Assembly (NCBI GenBank): GCA_963971575.1
Contig: OZ020612.1
Location: 65,904,869 to 65,968,868 of the forward strand
Direction of reading: 5' to 3'
Source: Liopterus haemorrhoidalis
Taxonomy: Eukaryota > Arthropoda > Insecta > Coleoptera > Dytiscidae
DNA: 64,000 bases
In this document: positions 50,677-62,609 of the stretch, piece after piece
How positions within the stretch are numbered: the stretch's first letter is position 1
How the letters are laid out: each line of letters opens with the position of its first letter
Notes under the pieces: generated by a model
Databases searched by the model: none
The model's input: the letters and a program-made list of their open reading frames with translations, nothing else
What the model was told of the DNA's origin: nothing
Translations under genes and position numbers: made by a program

Positions 50677-50690
50677 ATATATGTTGGTGG

Positions 50691-52453
50691 TCGCTAAAAA
50701 TGCAAAAAGATTATAGAGTTAGTTTTGAAATGCAAAAAATCCCTGATAATTAGTTTTAAAAAGAGTAAATCATCCCTTAATGTCCAAACCGAACCTAAAC
50801 CAGCTACATTCTCTTTTTTCAGTAACGAAGCAGTGGGTACACTAGCCTGCATGTATTTTAAGATACAAATTATGTTAATTTGTTGATAAAATACTAGTAA
50901 TCTGGGTAGTGAACCGTAGAATATGTCAACTAAGTTAAATATTGAAATACTATATAAGCAGAGGTCCTGGAGTTGCTAACTGCAAAGGGTGTACCGTTTC
51001 ACCTGTGGATTTAGTACACTCCGGGCCAAAAACAACACGAAACTTAAACCCAAAGTTCTGTAACAATATTATGAATAATTCTTAGATAGAAAACACAAAG
51101 CTTTGGTTAGTTTTGTTATATAAAACATGTAGAAATTGACAAGAGATACCTGGCCGATCGGTAAAGTTGATTATGCGCACTACATGCATACTGACTGCAT
51201 TTGCAACCGAATGCTTTTTCATAATTAATTTTAGAATCGCGATTCCAGTTTACCTTTATTCTTTAATGACAGCTATTTTGTATTCACTTCTTCGTGACTA
51301 GAAAATTTTAATATTTAGTATTTGGTTTACAGAATTTTAAAGAATAAGAGATCAAAAAGCTTTAGTGTGATTCTTTAATATCTATTAATTCTTATAGTAT
51401 ATCAACATTACCCAGTCGCATATTCAGGGGGAGGGGTTGTGCGCCTGTTTTTCCTCTTATTGTCCAATGAAATGAAAATTTAACAAAATTAATAATTTAA
51501 ATTTAAAATAATCGTACAGCAAAGTCATTTATGCATTTTACAATATATAAGCTATATTTTATTATAATTAGTATTGAAGTTAACATAAAATGTATATTCC
51601 CATGTTCTCTGTTATTTTTCGGTTTTCGCATGTATAATCTAGAACAGTGTTTCTCAACTTTTTATGGCCCGGGACCTCCCGAAATTATGTTAATATTGTC
51701 TGCGACCCCCCTATATTATGGTGTATCAAGATAATGAGATCAGAGTTTGTTTGAAAAGGCGACGTGTGAGCAAGTTGGGAAAAATTTTAAACTAAAATTT
51801 ATCCACAAAATTGAACGGTAGAATTGAAATTTTCCGGAAAACCCGGAAGTACAGGATATCAAGAACAATTTCGAATTTTTAAATGGGAACGTATGTCATA
51901 TTGGATATCTTTGGATAGAGCTTTTCAACAACGTTTACTTAAACATTTTTTTAATATATTTTACGGTTGACAAAAAACTGTGATATTTTTAAATGACGAT
52001 TATATTCCCTATAACGACTTGAAAGTAAAGTATTTTTATTTACAAGTGTTCAAAGTGCCTTCCATTTTAATTTAAACACATTCGCATCCTTACCCTTGAG
52101 TTATCTGTAGCTCGGAGAGCAATTAAAAAAATATATAATAAAAAATATTTCACTTTCAAGTCGTACCTACTTCAAAGTACAACTTGAAAATACTTAAAGT
52201 ACCTCCAACGCGAACCATTGTCAGAGAAACCCATCAACCGACACATACAATTGATTTGATCTTGATATAGTCTACTTATAGTCTGTTTCTTTGGTTAAAA
52301 CAGAACTAGATTTTCAAATCTAGTATTTTTTATTGATTGAATGAAGCTTTTGATAATTTTGTTTAGTAAAATCTCATTTACTGTCGGCATTTACTGATCT
52401 TTTCTTCGACTTAAATGATCAGTCTTTTGCAAGTATTTTCTCTTTTATCTCTG
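50691..52453. other. no gene seen; lone hAT end near 51646
   Basis: AT-rich. CAGTGTTTCTCAACTTTTTA at 51646 followed by GGCCCGGGACC is a hAT-like terminus without a partner. No coding similarity. Confidence 0.5.
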
Positions 52454-52674
52454 AGGGCCGAGAGTTCCAGTTCCTAATAAAGTTATTAGACATATAATTT
52501 ATTTATGAAGCTAATAAATGTTGCTAACTTCATGTTGCTTATAATTTATTAGACAAATAATCTTTCTTATTAGAAATTTAATAACTATTTCGGGATGAAA
52601 CTCTAAGGAAAAAAAAAAATATGTTGTTAATAAATTTACTAGATAGTTTATTAGCATCTGAAACTCTCGGCCCT
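52454..52674. mobile_element. MITE with AGGGCCGAGAGTT ends, ~221 bp
   Basis: AGGGCCGAGAGTTCCAG (left) and, inverted, AGGGCCGAGAGTTTCAG (right), then CTAATAAA in both arms. The interior is rich in TTATTAG/CTAATAA. No clear duplication; superfamily unassigned. Confidence 0.7.
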
Positions 52675-53394
52675 GAGACTTACAAATAAGTTTGTATTTT
52701 AATGTTACAAATAATAATGTTTTAGTTACAACATAAATCAATATAGATCTTCTATCCTAAAATTTATAGACTTCCTACTGAGCTATCTTTAATCAAAGTC
52801 TATCGAAGTTTTTACTACGAAATCTAAAATCTAGAAAAGATTTATTAAGTTCACATGTTAGAATCGTATATATTCAAGCACTTCACAGACAGTTCTGTTC
52901 AAATGCGCTTCTTTCTGCATCAATCCAACACTCAGGCATTGACCTGGAGCTTTTAAAGATGTATAGCTAGCTTTAAAACTAAAGAACCAACCAGTGGGCC
53001 TCAAACCGTTCAACCTACGACACCCCTAAAAAAATGTAATACACAACCTCAAGTTCTTAGTCTCTTTTCTAAGGCACTGGCCTCGCCTATGTCTCGGGTG
53101 GTAAACTTCAACCTCTCTAAATATAGCCCATTATATGCTTGTTAAATAAAATACTATTTAAACACTGTTCTGGTGTTTTTAAAAGCTATGATGCATTTTC
53201 AGGCTCTTAAAAAAATGTTTTCCAACTTGCATATAGGTGGTTTATGCAGTAAACTGTTTTTTCTCATATTTTTTTTTTTAATATTTGTTAATTTTTTAAA
53301 TATTTTTAAATACAAAAATACTAATATTTACCATATTTAAAGGACATTACTGAAAAATAATAGCGAATCAACAAGCTAACCAATTATAAAACAT
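52675..53394. other. no gene seen
   Basis: AT-rich, no recognised structure. Confidence 0.5.
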
Positions 53395-53640
53395 TTGATG
53401 TGAAGTGTGAATTTTCACACATTGCAGGGTTTCGCAGGTATATAATAAGTGAAGGCGGCATCATGCTGAGTATATAAAGAAAAAGACATTTTAAAAATAA
53501 TTTATCTGTTAATCTAAAAACTTTAAAAACCAATTTTATGTTAATTTTTTTTTTTTTTTGATAATTTTAATTTGAATACCTAATACCATTATTATATATC
53601 TTTTATATCTTTACAAATAAAGGAGATTTTCGGGGTGCCC
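53395..53640 (+). repeat. repeat family A, 5' fragment
   Basis: TTGATGTGAAGTGTGAATTT through GCAGGTATATAATAAGTGAA and GGCGGCATCATGCTGAGTAT matches 8610-8690, then diverges. The tRNA-like part is absent. Confidence 0.8.
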
Positions 53641-53659
53641 CGTTTCAAACAAACACCCT

Positions 53660-55205
53660 GTATACAAAATTAGCATATTAAACATGAGAATGAATACATG
53701 AAAATGAATACCTGAAAACCTGAATAATTCTGGTATACGTAGTGTATACCCAGCCATCACTGCCTTAAAATAGCCTATACAAGAAAATTTTTAGCGGGTT
53801 TTAGCAACAGATTTTTTTTGAAAAATATTAACAAAAAAATCTGTTCCCAGGGATGGGCCACGTGGAGGCACCCGCAGGACACAATATTGCAAAATTAAGT
53901 AATTAAAGTGGGTTCCTAACGACTAGGTGACTCATAAGGGCAGAAAAAGCTATCTGTTCGCTTTCAAATATACAGGCTCTTGAAATGGGCTTAACTTGAA
54001 ATGTTTGCAATATTTTGCCCCCCAACCCCATCTGAAAAAAAGCAAAACAAAACAAGCAAAAATAATAAAATATATAACAACAATAACAAAAATGCAGTAA
54101 AACAGAAAAAATGGCAATAGAATACAAAGACAAAAAATGGCAATAAAACACAAAAGATTACAATAAAACAGCAATAGCAGCAATCAGCAACATCTGCAAT
54201 ACATACAAAATAAGCAATACAAGTGAAGCATACATATAAATGAGGCAATGCATATAAATGGGGGCAAAACATACAGAAATGTGAGAAATACACATAAAAT
54301 TGGGGATAGAATACAAACACAAAAAATGGCAATAAAACACAAAAAATTGCAATAAAACAGCAATAGCAGCAATCAGCAACATCTGCAATACATACAACAT
54401 AAGCAATACAAGTGAAGCATACATATAAATGGGGCAATGCATATAAATGGGGGCAAATCATACAGAAATGTGAGAAATACACATAAAATTGGGGGCAATA
54501 CACACAAAATTGGGGAAAATGCATACAAAACGGGGGCAATGTACACAAAACGGGGGCAATGCATACAAGGCGGGGGCAATGCATACAAGGCGGGGGCAAT
54601 GCATACAAGGCGGGGGCAATGCATACAAGACGGGGGCAATGCATACAAGGCGGGGGCAATGCATACAAGGCGGGGGCAAATGCATACAAGGCGGGGGCAA
54701 ATGCGTACAAGGCGGGGGAAATGCATACAAGGCGGGGGCAATACACACAAAATTGGGGGCAATACACACAAAATGGGGGGGCAATATACATAAAATTGGG
54801 GGGGCAATACACATAAAATTGGGGGGCAATACACATAAAAATGGGGGCAATACACACAAAATTGGGAGGCAATACACATAAAATTGGGGCAATACACATA
54901 AAATTGGGGGGCAATATACATACAATTGGGGGGCAATACACATAAAATTGGGGGGCAATACACATAAAATTGGGGGGCAATACACATAAAATTGGGGGGC
55001 AATACACATAAAATTGGGGCAATACACATAAAATTGGGGGGCAATACACATAAAATTGGGGGCAATACACATAAAATTGGGGGCAATACACATAAAATTG
55101 GGGGCAATACACACAAAATTGGGGGCAATACATACAAAATAAGCATATTAAACCTGAAAACGAATACCTTAAAACCTGGAGAATACTGGTATACGAAGTG
55201 TAATC
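53660..55205. repeat. complex minisatellite array with flanking direct repeats
   Basis: Two ~189-bp tandem units (about 54118-54306, 54307-54486) precede roughly 29 short units of 20-24 bp of the form CATACAAGGCGGGGGCAATG or CACATAAAATTGGGGGGCAA (54487-55130). The whole is bracketed by direct ~75-bp repeats (AAAATTAGCATATTAAAC...ATTCTGGTATACG at 53660-53740, AAAATAAGCATATTAAAC...TACTGGTATACG at 55135-55200). Antisense frames up to 414 codons are open in all three phases because the unit lacks stop complements; repeated ILCVLPPNFMCIAP residues reflect this and do not indicate a gene. Confidence 0.92.
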
Positions 55206-55645
55206 TGAAACAGACAACATGAAAGAAAACAACAAGAAAACGTGAAAACATTTTTATAAAACGAAACCTAAAACCATAAGTATACAAACTCTGGGCGATT
55301 TGTAGATAACAGGCATTTGAGCTGGGTCTCGCCGTCAAGATATCTAGCAGCCGATAAGCACAGGCTCAGCCATCACTGCAAATTAGCACCCCAAGTTCTG
55401 AAACATTTAGATTAGTCTTATATCTAAGGGAGGGTGCCACTCAGGTGGCAAGATGTTTAGAGGAAAATCTCACTTTAGGTCAAAGGGAGAGCTCAGTTTT
55501 ATTGCTAAAGCGTTAAGAGACGATCTTAACGCCTGGAGGAGAGCTCTGTTTTTAAATTGAGGAGTTAATAAGAAAACAATCTCTTAAACCTCGCTGGGGA
55601 CTAAAATCACTTAAGATTATTAATTTACTACCTTTTTACCATTGA
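55206..55645. other. no gene seen
   Basis: Moderately AT-rich with an inverted phrase GCGTTAAGAGACGATCTTAACGC (55512-55534). Nothing recognised. Confidence 0.5.
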
Positions 55646-55975
55646 AATAACCAAATTCTGGACCTTCACTGTTGGGGGATAACCAAATTCTGGACCTTCA
55701 CTGTTGGGGGATAACCAAATTCTGGACCTTCACTGTTGGGGGATAACCAAATTCTGGACCTTCACTATTGGGGGATAACCAAATTCTGGACCTTCACTCT
55801 TGGGGAATAACCAAATTCTGGACCTTCACTCTTGAGGAATAACCAAATTCTGGACCTTCACTCTTGGGGAATAACCAAATTCTGGACCTTCACTGTTGGG
55901 GAATAACCAAATTCTGGACCTTCACTGTTGGGGGATAAACAAATTATGGACCTTCTCTTGGGGAGAATTACCAAA
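55646..55975. repeat. 32-bp minisatellite, about ten units
   Basis: Unit ATAACCAAATTCTGGACCTTCACTGTTGGGGG (read in two halves: ATAACCAAATTCTGGACC, TTCACTGTTGGGGG) repeated with few substitutions (TTGAGG, TTGGGG variants). The last units are degenerate. Confidence 0.96.
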
Positions 55976-55984
55976 TTCTGAAAC

Positions 55985-56520
55985 TCAATTTTCTGTATTT
56001 AAAACAAAATTATATGCTAATTTAATTTAAAATTATTAGAAACTTCATTTCAACAATCTCTGCTTTCTTCTTAAGGCCTCTTAGTGCATTTCGAACAGAT
56101 TCAAAGTTAAAAAAGCAGATTTTTATAAATCTAATCTTAAAATTTTGAAAACTTATTTCACATTTTCTGTATTTAAACCAAAATTATATGCTAATTTATT
56201 TTAAATTATCAGAAACTTCTTTTCAGCAAATTCTTTCTTCTTAAGGCCTCTTGCTGCATATCGAGTAGAATCAAAATAAAAAAGCAGATTTTTATGAATC
56301 TAATCATAAAATTTTGAAAACTTATTTCAAATTTTCTGTATTTAAACCAAAATTATGTAATTTATTTTAAATTATCAGAAACTTCTTTTCAGCAAATTCT
56401 TTCTTCTTAAGGCCTCTTGCTGCATATCGAGTAGAATCAAAATAAAAAAGCAGGTTTTTAAATCGATGTTTTTATAAAAAAATTTAAAACTTATTTAATA
56501 TTTGCTATATTTAAAATAAA
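55985..56520. repeat. ~172-bp tandem repeat, about three units
   Basis: TTTCTGTATTTAAA(C/A)CAAAATTAT and TTCTTCTTAAGGCCTCTT recur at intervals of about 170-174 bp (for example 55990, 56164, 56333). Units two and three are nearly identical; the last trails off after GCAGGTTTTTAAATCG. Confidence 0.9.
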
Positions 56521-56529
56521 ATTATAGGT

Positions 56530-59500
56530 TTTCATCGAGTAGATGTATAAGTTTCTAGACCTCTGATACTATATTAAAGTCACATGGTTTGCATGACGTT
56601 TCTACCGCTTTTATTTCTGAATACACTCAAAACACAAACTTTTCTAAAATTTTAAATTGGTGACGAATAGGGTATACTAGGTTCTCAATTTCTAGACCTC
56701 CGGCACTATAAAGTCACATGGGTAACGTGACGTTTCGATCATATAAAACTAATTTTATTAAACGTATCTATATTATTTAAAATAATTATGGGTTCTTATC
56801 GCCTAAGTGGCGAATAGGGCATAGTAGACCGGCACTATAAAGTCATAGGGCTGTGACATTTCGATTATTTAAAAAAAAAAAATTAAATAATCGGTTTCTT
56901 TTTAAATAATGAATAGGGCAAAATAGGTTCTCAATTTCTAGACCTCCGGTACTGTAATAAAGTTACATGGGTAGCGTGACGATTGCTGTATGAAAAAGTA
57001 TTCAAAATTAATCGATATTGACTCGAATCTCATGATTGTATATCGAAAAATTAAATGAATATCATGGGACTGAAAATTTGTATGAACTATAATAATTGGT
57101 TCCAATCACTAAAGTGTGAAATAGGGTGAGAATGTTCTCTGTATTTATATAAAAATCACATGGGCTGTGTGACTTTTCGTTTTACTAATATATAAACAGG
57201 TTTAATTAATGGAAAGTGAGTCGACACCTGAAATGACTGCATATCGAAAAACCAAAAGTGGATTCCAGCCCGTAAACCGGGTTGAAATATTATTTTTGAA
57301 GAACTAAGTTTGCTAAATTTAAATCTGAAAAATGACTGGTTTTGTCCCTATAGAATGAAGTTTAAGTATTAGTCTATACTGAGTCGACCGCTAAGCTAAT
57401 CTTTGATTAATTTAAAAAACTATTTTAAAAATAATGTTCATTCTTGAAAATACTAAAAATGTCTATATTTTATTTAAATTAGTCTGCTGAGTCGGCTCTT
57501 AGCCGATCTGCATATCAGAATAAAAATTCAATGGTCTGAATTTAAACCATTTTCTTGTGCTCTGTAGCCAAATCAAAACCACGAAACCACACAACTAAAC
57601 AATAAGTTAATATTAACAAAAAAATTTATTAATAAAAATAATATTAATAATAATAATTAAGAGCTATTAGCGCATATACTAACAGCCATTATAATACTTC
57701 TAATGGCAATAAAAAAAAAACTCTAAATTACGTTTCAAAAATGGTTAAAACTAATTTTAATTTACGGCTTTAGGGTTAGCCAGTTAGTGCTATATCAAAG
57801 GATATAACACTGAAATGTCCTCTTTTTGAAAGAGGACACCGAAAAATCCCCCAAAGGATTATAGTCTTACACACAAAATCACAACAAATAAATAAAGGTA
57901 TTTATTATTAATTAATTTAAAAACATCTTTCTGGTCGGAATATGTTTGACTTAACCTAAAATTTTCCATTCATTTCAAGCGCTAAATAGCCTCATCCAGA
58001 AGTACTTAAAGGCAACACCTACCCCTAGGTTTGCCAACCAATTTGGTTAGGCTCCCCTTGGGGGTCCCAGGATTACCTAAAAAGTCAACCAGGATCACCG
58101 GCAAAATATATTCATATTGGCGAAATTATCAAAAAAGGATAATTTATGTTGTTTAACGTCATCCAGCCTCTTCCATACCAAAGGATATGGCCTTGTCAGC
58201 CTTCGGTCAGACGGAAGGGCGCCGGGAACCGAGGGCGCAAATAATTTTGTACAAAGGGAATAAAAAAAAAGAATTAAATTTCAACCAATTTTCTTCAATC
58301 ATCAACTTAAAAATAAAACGCTTGATGAATGAATTTCCAATGAATCCATCTAAGTCAAACGTTGGAAACACTCCACCACATACTTCAAGGATCTTAAGAA
58401 AACCTCCCCTGTATCCTAAAAATACAGGAACGATAATCCTCCCCATGAAAAATTCATACAGTCCATCCTGCCTTAGTGAGAGGCCAAACGTTTCCCAGCT
58501 ATGGAGAACGGACTTCCCAAACACTCTGAAGAGGGACGTAGGGTACCCTAGGTCCAGCCAGTAACTTCTGGAGAGTACACCAGTGGACCCATGACCCTGA
58601 GACCCAAATACAAATACAAAGAAAAATTTAATGTTCGCAAGATGACTTATATTTTTTTGAGCAAAATTTTGATAAAATTTATAAAGGTCAACCAGCGTTA
58701 GGCTACTATCGCCAGGTATAAGTTCAAATTGACAAACATTTTACAATTACATATTGACCAGAAAAATTTAATTTTAATTAATTAATTTTATTTTTAACGT
58801 TATGTTCCAACTTTGAGAACAATATAGGATTGTTCTGAAGTATTGTCCGGGGTTTGAGCCCTGTTTTGTGCTGTGTAAGCAAATGTGTAACCACGTACTA
58901 CGTTATCTTTGTAAAAGATAAAAATATTAATAAAACCAAAAAATTTTCCAAAACGCGCCATTTCGGATTTGATCCAAATTTGAACCTAATGGACTACAAA
59001 TACAGCAAAACTAAATGGAGCCGATTTTGGACTCCAAACTGTCATGAGACAGCTAAGTAAAAAAAAATGAACTCTGAATTTGGAAAAGTAAATATTGAAA
59101 AATAAATTTGGAAAAATTGGATATTTATTTTATTTGGAAAAATTGGATATTTATTTTATTTAAAAAAATTGCCATTTGAAGTATTTTTAGTAATAATTTA
59201 TCAATGCCTAAGTGGCGTATTGATTATAAAATATTTCTTTTTTTCTAGACCTCCGGTACTAGTCAAAATCACGTGAAATTGACATTTTGTCCGTTTAAAT
59301 GGTTTAAATTTATTTTTGTAAGTTTTGCTAAAGCTGAGTCAGCCCCTTGGTTGACTGCAGAGTATCAAATTTGGAATACGAAAATTCCGTGGTGTCCGGG
59401 TTTTGAACCCGTCTCCCAGGGTTTCATAAGTTAAGTTTTTTACCACAGAGAACGTAATTTTTAATACCAAAAATTATTTAAAAAAATTAAAATTGTTAAG

Positions 59501-59760
59501 AAAATTTTAAAAAGGTTAATATTAATAAAATTATTTTAAAAGAACATTTTTTTGAAATGAAAATTATTTTTTGTAATTATTGTTGATAAATAAATTTTGA
59601 AAAATTCAATTTACAAACAGAAACTGTCCGGTCATTTTAAGTATTACTACTTGGCAGAGTCGATTCAATTGCCGATCTGCACAGTAACGGGAAATTAAAT
59701 TTCGTGACATCGGGGTTTGAACCCGAGTCCCTGTGCTCCAGATTAAGGAGCATTAAAGTT
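56530..59760. repeat. degenerate module array with GACCTCCGG and GGGTTTGAACCC motifs
   Basis: TTTCTAGACCTC(C/T)G.TACT followed by AAAGTCACATGGGTAGCGTGACG recurs near 56548, 56688, 56930 and, weakly, 57160 and 59248. GAGTCGxC...CGATCTGCA..TC phrases recur near 57215, 57378, 57487, 59335 and 59655. CCGGGGTTTGA(A/G)CCC recurs near 58846, 59397 and 59710. Periods are irregular. No coding sequence recognised. Confidence 0.65.
58187..58564 (+). CDS. unrecognised 125-residue ORF
   Basis: Open from MALSAFGQTEGRREPRAQII to GYPRSSQ, basic and Pro/Asn-rich, with no motif I know. The antisense strand is open over nearly the same bases (58524-58207), which suggests the openness reflects base composition. 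It lies within the degenerate module array. No promoter, splice or domain evidence. Probably not a gene. Confidence 0.15.
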   Translation: MALSAFGQTEGRREPRAQIILYKGNKKKELNFNQFSSIINLKIKRLMNEFPMNPSKSNVGNTPPHTSRILRKPPLYPKNTGTIILPMKNSYSPSCLSERPNVSQLWRTDFPNTLKRDVGYPRSSQ

Positions 59761-59763
59761 CTT

Positions 59764-59767
<4 letters not shown>

Positions 59768-59838
<71 letters not shown>
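59768..59838. repeat. (TA)n microsatellite
   Basis: Uninterrupted TA alternation of about 70 bp. Confidence 0.97.
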
Positions 59839-59843
<5 letters not shown>

Positions 59844-60949
59844 TATGACATTATTTTTAAAAAAATCTGTATTGAAAACGATTTTTGAGAACCTATTTTC
59901 GAGAACCTAGTTTTGAAATAAGAATTTTGGACGAAAGAATTTTTGTTTTGAAAACTAATGTAAAAATAATTTAAAAAGTTAATTTTGAAAACTCTCTTCC
60001 TGAAAATGAATTATGAAAAAAATATTTTGAAAATTTATTTTAGAATATTTTCGAAAAAAATTATTTTGAATTTAATATTTTTGAAAGCCTATTAGAGAGC
60101 ATATTTTTAAAAAGATAATTTTTAAATAAACTATTCTGAAAAGCTGTTGTTGAAAACTTTAAAATCTACTTTTTAATACAACTTTACCTGAAATCTAATT
60201 TTGAAAAAAAGAATTACCTACTAGTCAAAAAAGTATATTGAAACTATTTTGAAAAAATACGTAAATAACGTTTTTAAAACCAAGATTGAAGAAAAACTAT
60301 TTTCTTTTTTGTTTGTTTGTTGGCTTTAGCAACTTTAGCTAACTAGCCAAAAAAACTATTTTTAAAATCAAAAATTAAACGATTTAAAAAACCTGCTTTT
60401 TAATTATTTTCTCCTGAAATAAACTCCTGAAGTATCCTAAACAAAAAACAGAATTAGCACAAAATAAATCATAAAAACTAAACTTAAAACTAATTTTCAA
60501 ATAACTTAAAAATTAAAACTTTCAAGCACCTGTTGAACAGGATTTAAATTTTACCAACACAAACCAATTAATTTACTAGAAGTTGCATTTTGCAAAATCC
60601 AATAAAGAAAACTGGTCCTCAACATGTCGGATTTAAAGCACCTACAGACATGTCCCATTTTCGGACCAAAAGCAGCCCAATAATATGAACAAATCTTGTA
60701 GGATTTATAAGGTTGGTAACACTACATCTGGTTATGAGTAAAAAATTCGTTCACTCGAAAAAAATACCCACTTCCAGAGAGCATTACCGGGTATTAGCAC
60801 CCACATAAAATTCGACCAATATGTAAAATAACATGTGGCTGTAATACCCAAGAAAAATTGTTTTAATTTAAAAATCTGGAAGTCTTGATTTGTTGGAAAC
60901 TGCTTCTGTTGAATCTCGAGAAGACGCAACCATACCTAATTGCCTCTCC
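59839..60949. repeat. low-complexity TTTTGAAAA-rich sequence, no gene seen
   Basis: From 59860 to about 60300 the phrase (T)TTTTGAAAA(T/C) recurs every 15-40 bases with many variants. The remainder to 60949 is AT-rich and featureless. Confidence 0.6.
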
Positions 60950-61330
60950 TACGAGTGTTAGTAGGTCGAGCTGAAAGAGGAGGTGATCTTTCCTAACGGC
61001 GAACGTAATTCTTTCCGGGGAAGGCGCAAGGACAAAGGACAAAGCGAGTTACCCCCCACCCACAAAAAACCCAAACGTGAAAAGAAATAACGTTCAACCG
61101 TATTGTATTCACACAACAGAGCTGGTTCCTCCACGTCTATAGAAGAGTCCGTGGAGGGCTCTATTGTAAGCCATCGCCGCCCGATCCGATGCACATGGAA
61201 AGGGCTTGGGCTCCACCGGAGGAATCGCGAGGGCAACGAACAACCTAGAGGAAAGAGGATGCTTGCCCAGAACAAACTTGTGCCCGCATTAAAGGGAATC
61301 CGAGTTTGCACAAGTATCAAGGTAACCTGA
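60950..61330. other. relatively GC-rich island, unidentified
   Basis: Noticeably richer in G, C and CpG than its surroundings. Open frames exist on both strands (61103-61330 plus; 61320-60958 minus), but neither shows a recognisable domain. CCTCCACGTCTATAGAAGAG TCCGTGGAGG forms an inverted phrase near 61127-61156. It ends with CAAG|GTAACC at 61318-61325, which would fit a splice donor. It could be a 5' exon, a retroelement leader or another repeat. Confidence 0.4.
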
Positions 61331-61564
61331 AATGTTTACTTCTGACCTCAGGAATTTTAAACTAATATTAAAACAACAAAAAATGGCGTGAGTGTTTAAA
61401 ACAACTCACTAAAAGAAATAATAGTGAAGTTTATTGTAACTTCAAGAGTTAAATTTTTTGAAGGGTCGTTCCTTCACTCGGTCGATCAGTTTATCTATCG
61501 AAAGATTCTTTACCGACCGGCTTCCAAAAGTTAACTTTTACTGAATTTATTGTTTTACGAGCGC
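61331..61564. other. spacer, no gene seen
   Basis: AT-rich spacer with GTCGTTCCTTCACTCGGTCG near 61465. Confidence 0.4.
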
Positions 61565-61800
61565 TACCCATCCGTTGGGTAGTTGGCCCCGTGATCAGGC
61601 GGTGTCAAACATCCCTTACCCTTGGCTATGCCTTGGGGGGAAACGTCAGATCGTCCCGACCAGTAAAAAGACTCTACCAAAAGAAACAAAACTCATTCGT
61701 GACATCTTTGGTCACCTTCAGTCAACTAGTATCTCTCGTCTCCCTCGGCTAGGCCGTTAAGGTAGGGAAAAACTCGGAAGAGACTTGGTCAACCGGCACC
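61565..61800. other. second GC-rich island, unidentified
   Basis: TACCCATCCGTTGGGTAGTTGG (hairpin), CCTTACCCTTGGCTATGCCTTGGGGGGAAA and CCTCGGCTAGGCCGTTAAGG give it a structured, RNA-like texture. A 61-codon plus-strand frame covers it without known motifs. No family identified. Confidence 0.4.
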
Positions 61801-62609
61801 TACAATCCCTGAGACAGAAATAAACCATGTGTATCATGAAAAGCGCAATGTATTTAGTGTTGTGTGTGTTTTGGTGAGATTTAACTACCAACTGAATAAC
61901 CAAAAAGTTACCAGTTGTTAGAACTCACCAGTCCTCTGAATTATCTGTCAGAATCAACTAGAATCTTTCTAGATAAAAGTCCAAATCTAAATCGACCCTA
62001 GTTAATAACAACAGACGCATCAAAGGGGGTGTAGTACCTGTAGTTTATTTTTTGCAAAACCCAACAGAAACATACGCAGATGATCTGTGAGTGCCACAAG
62101 AAATAAACACACTTTCACACAAAGGTACCATGTGTGGAAGGATATTTAATTGGTCTACAAGCAAACCTTGCAGCATACAAAACAGACACACGATTGTTAG
62201 TTTGATTTATCCATCTCTAACATACCTTTACTTCGGCTGATGTACAATTTGATAAACTTTTTTAGGGTGACAAAGAAACAAATTCACCCTAAAAATGATT
62301 ACAGACTGTACAGACAGAATCAACTTGGATATAAGAGGCTTTTGATATTTGATAAAAGTATTACTTTCCCCCCGTTTCTCACGGAGGAAAAATATTTCAA
62401 CATTTAAAATTTATTTACCTACCTAAACTAAAATTTCTTTATATTTCTTTCAATTTGTGTTAAATTTTCTTTATTAAACATGCATTACTTTACTTTTTTC
62501 AATCAAAAAATCAAAAATCATGCATTTTATCAATAAAAAAAATCATTTATTTCTTTCTTAATCATTGCTGTTTTGCAAATTTGTAGGTCCTAAGCGACCT
62601 GTGTGTGGT
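61801..62609. other. no gene seen
   Basis: AT-rich; nothing recognised. Confidence 0.5.

Noticed and set aside
53991..55338. Antisense ORFs of 414, 321 and 218 codons
   Set aside because: They lie in a short-unit minisatellite whose unit has no stop complement, so all three phases are open. The residues are periodic and no family fits.
55646..55975. CRISPR-like array
   Set aside because: Units are contiguous with no unique spacers, and the context is eukaryotic.
58187..58564. Host gene in the repeat domain
   Set aside because: Both strands are open over the same bases, no domain or splice evidence exists, and the surroundings are degenerate repeats.
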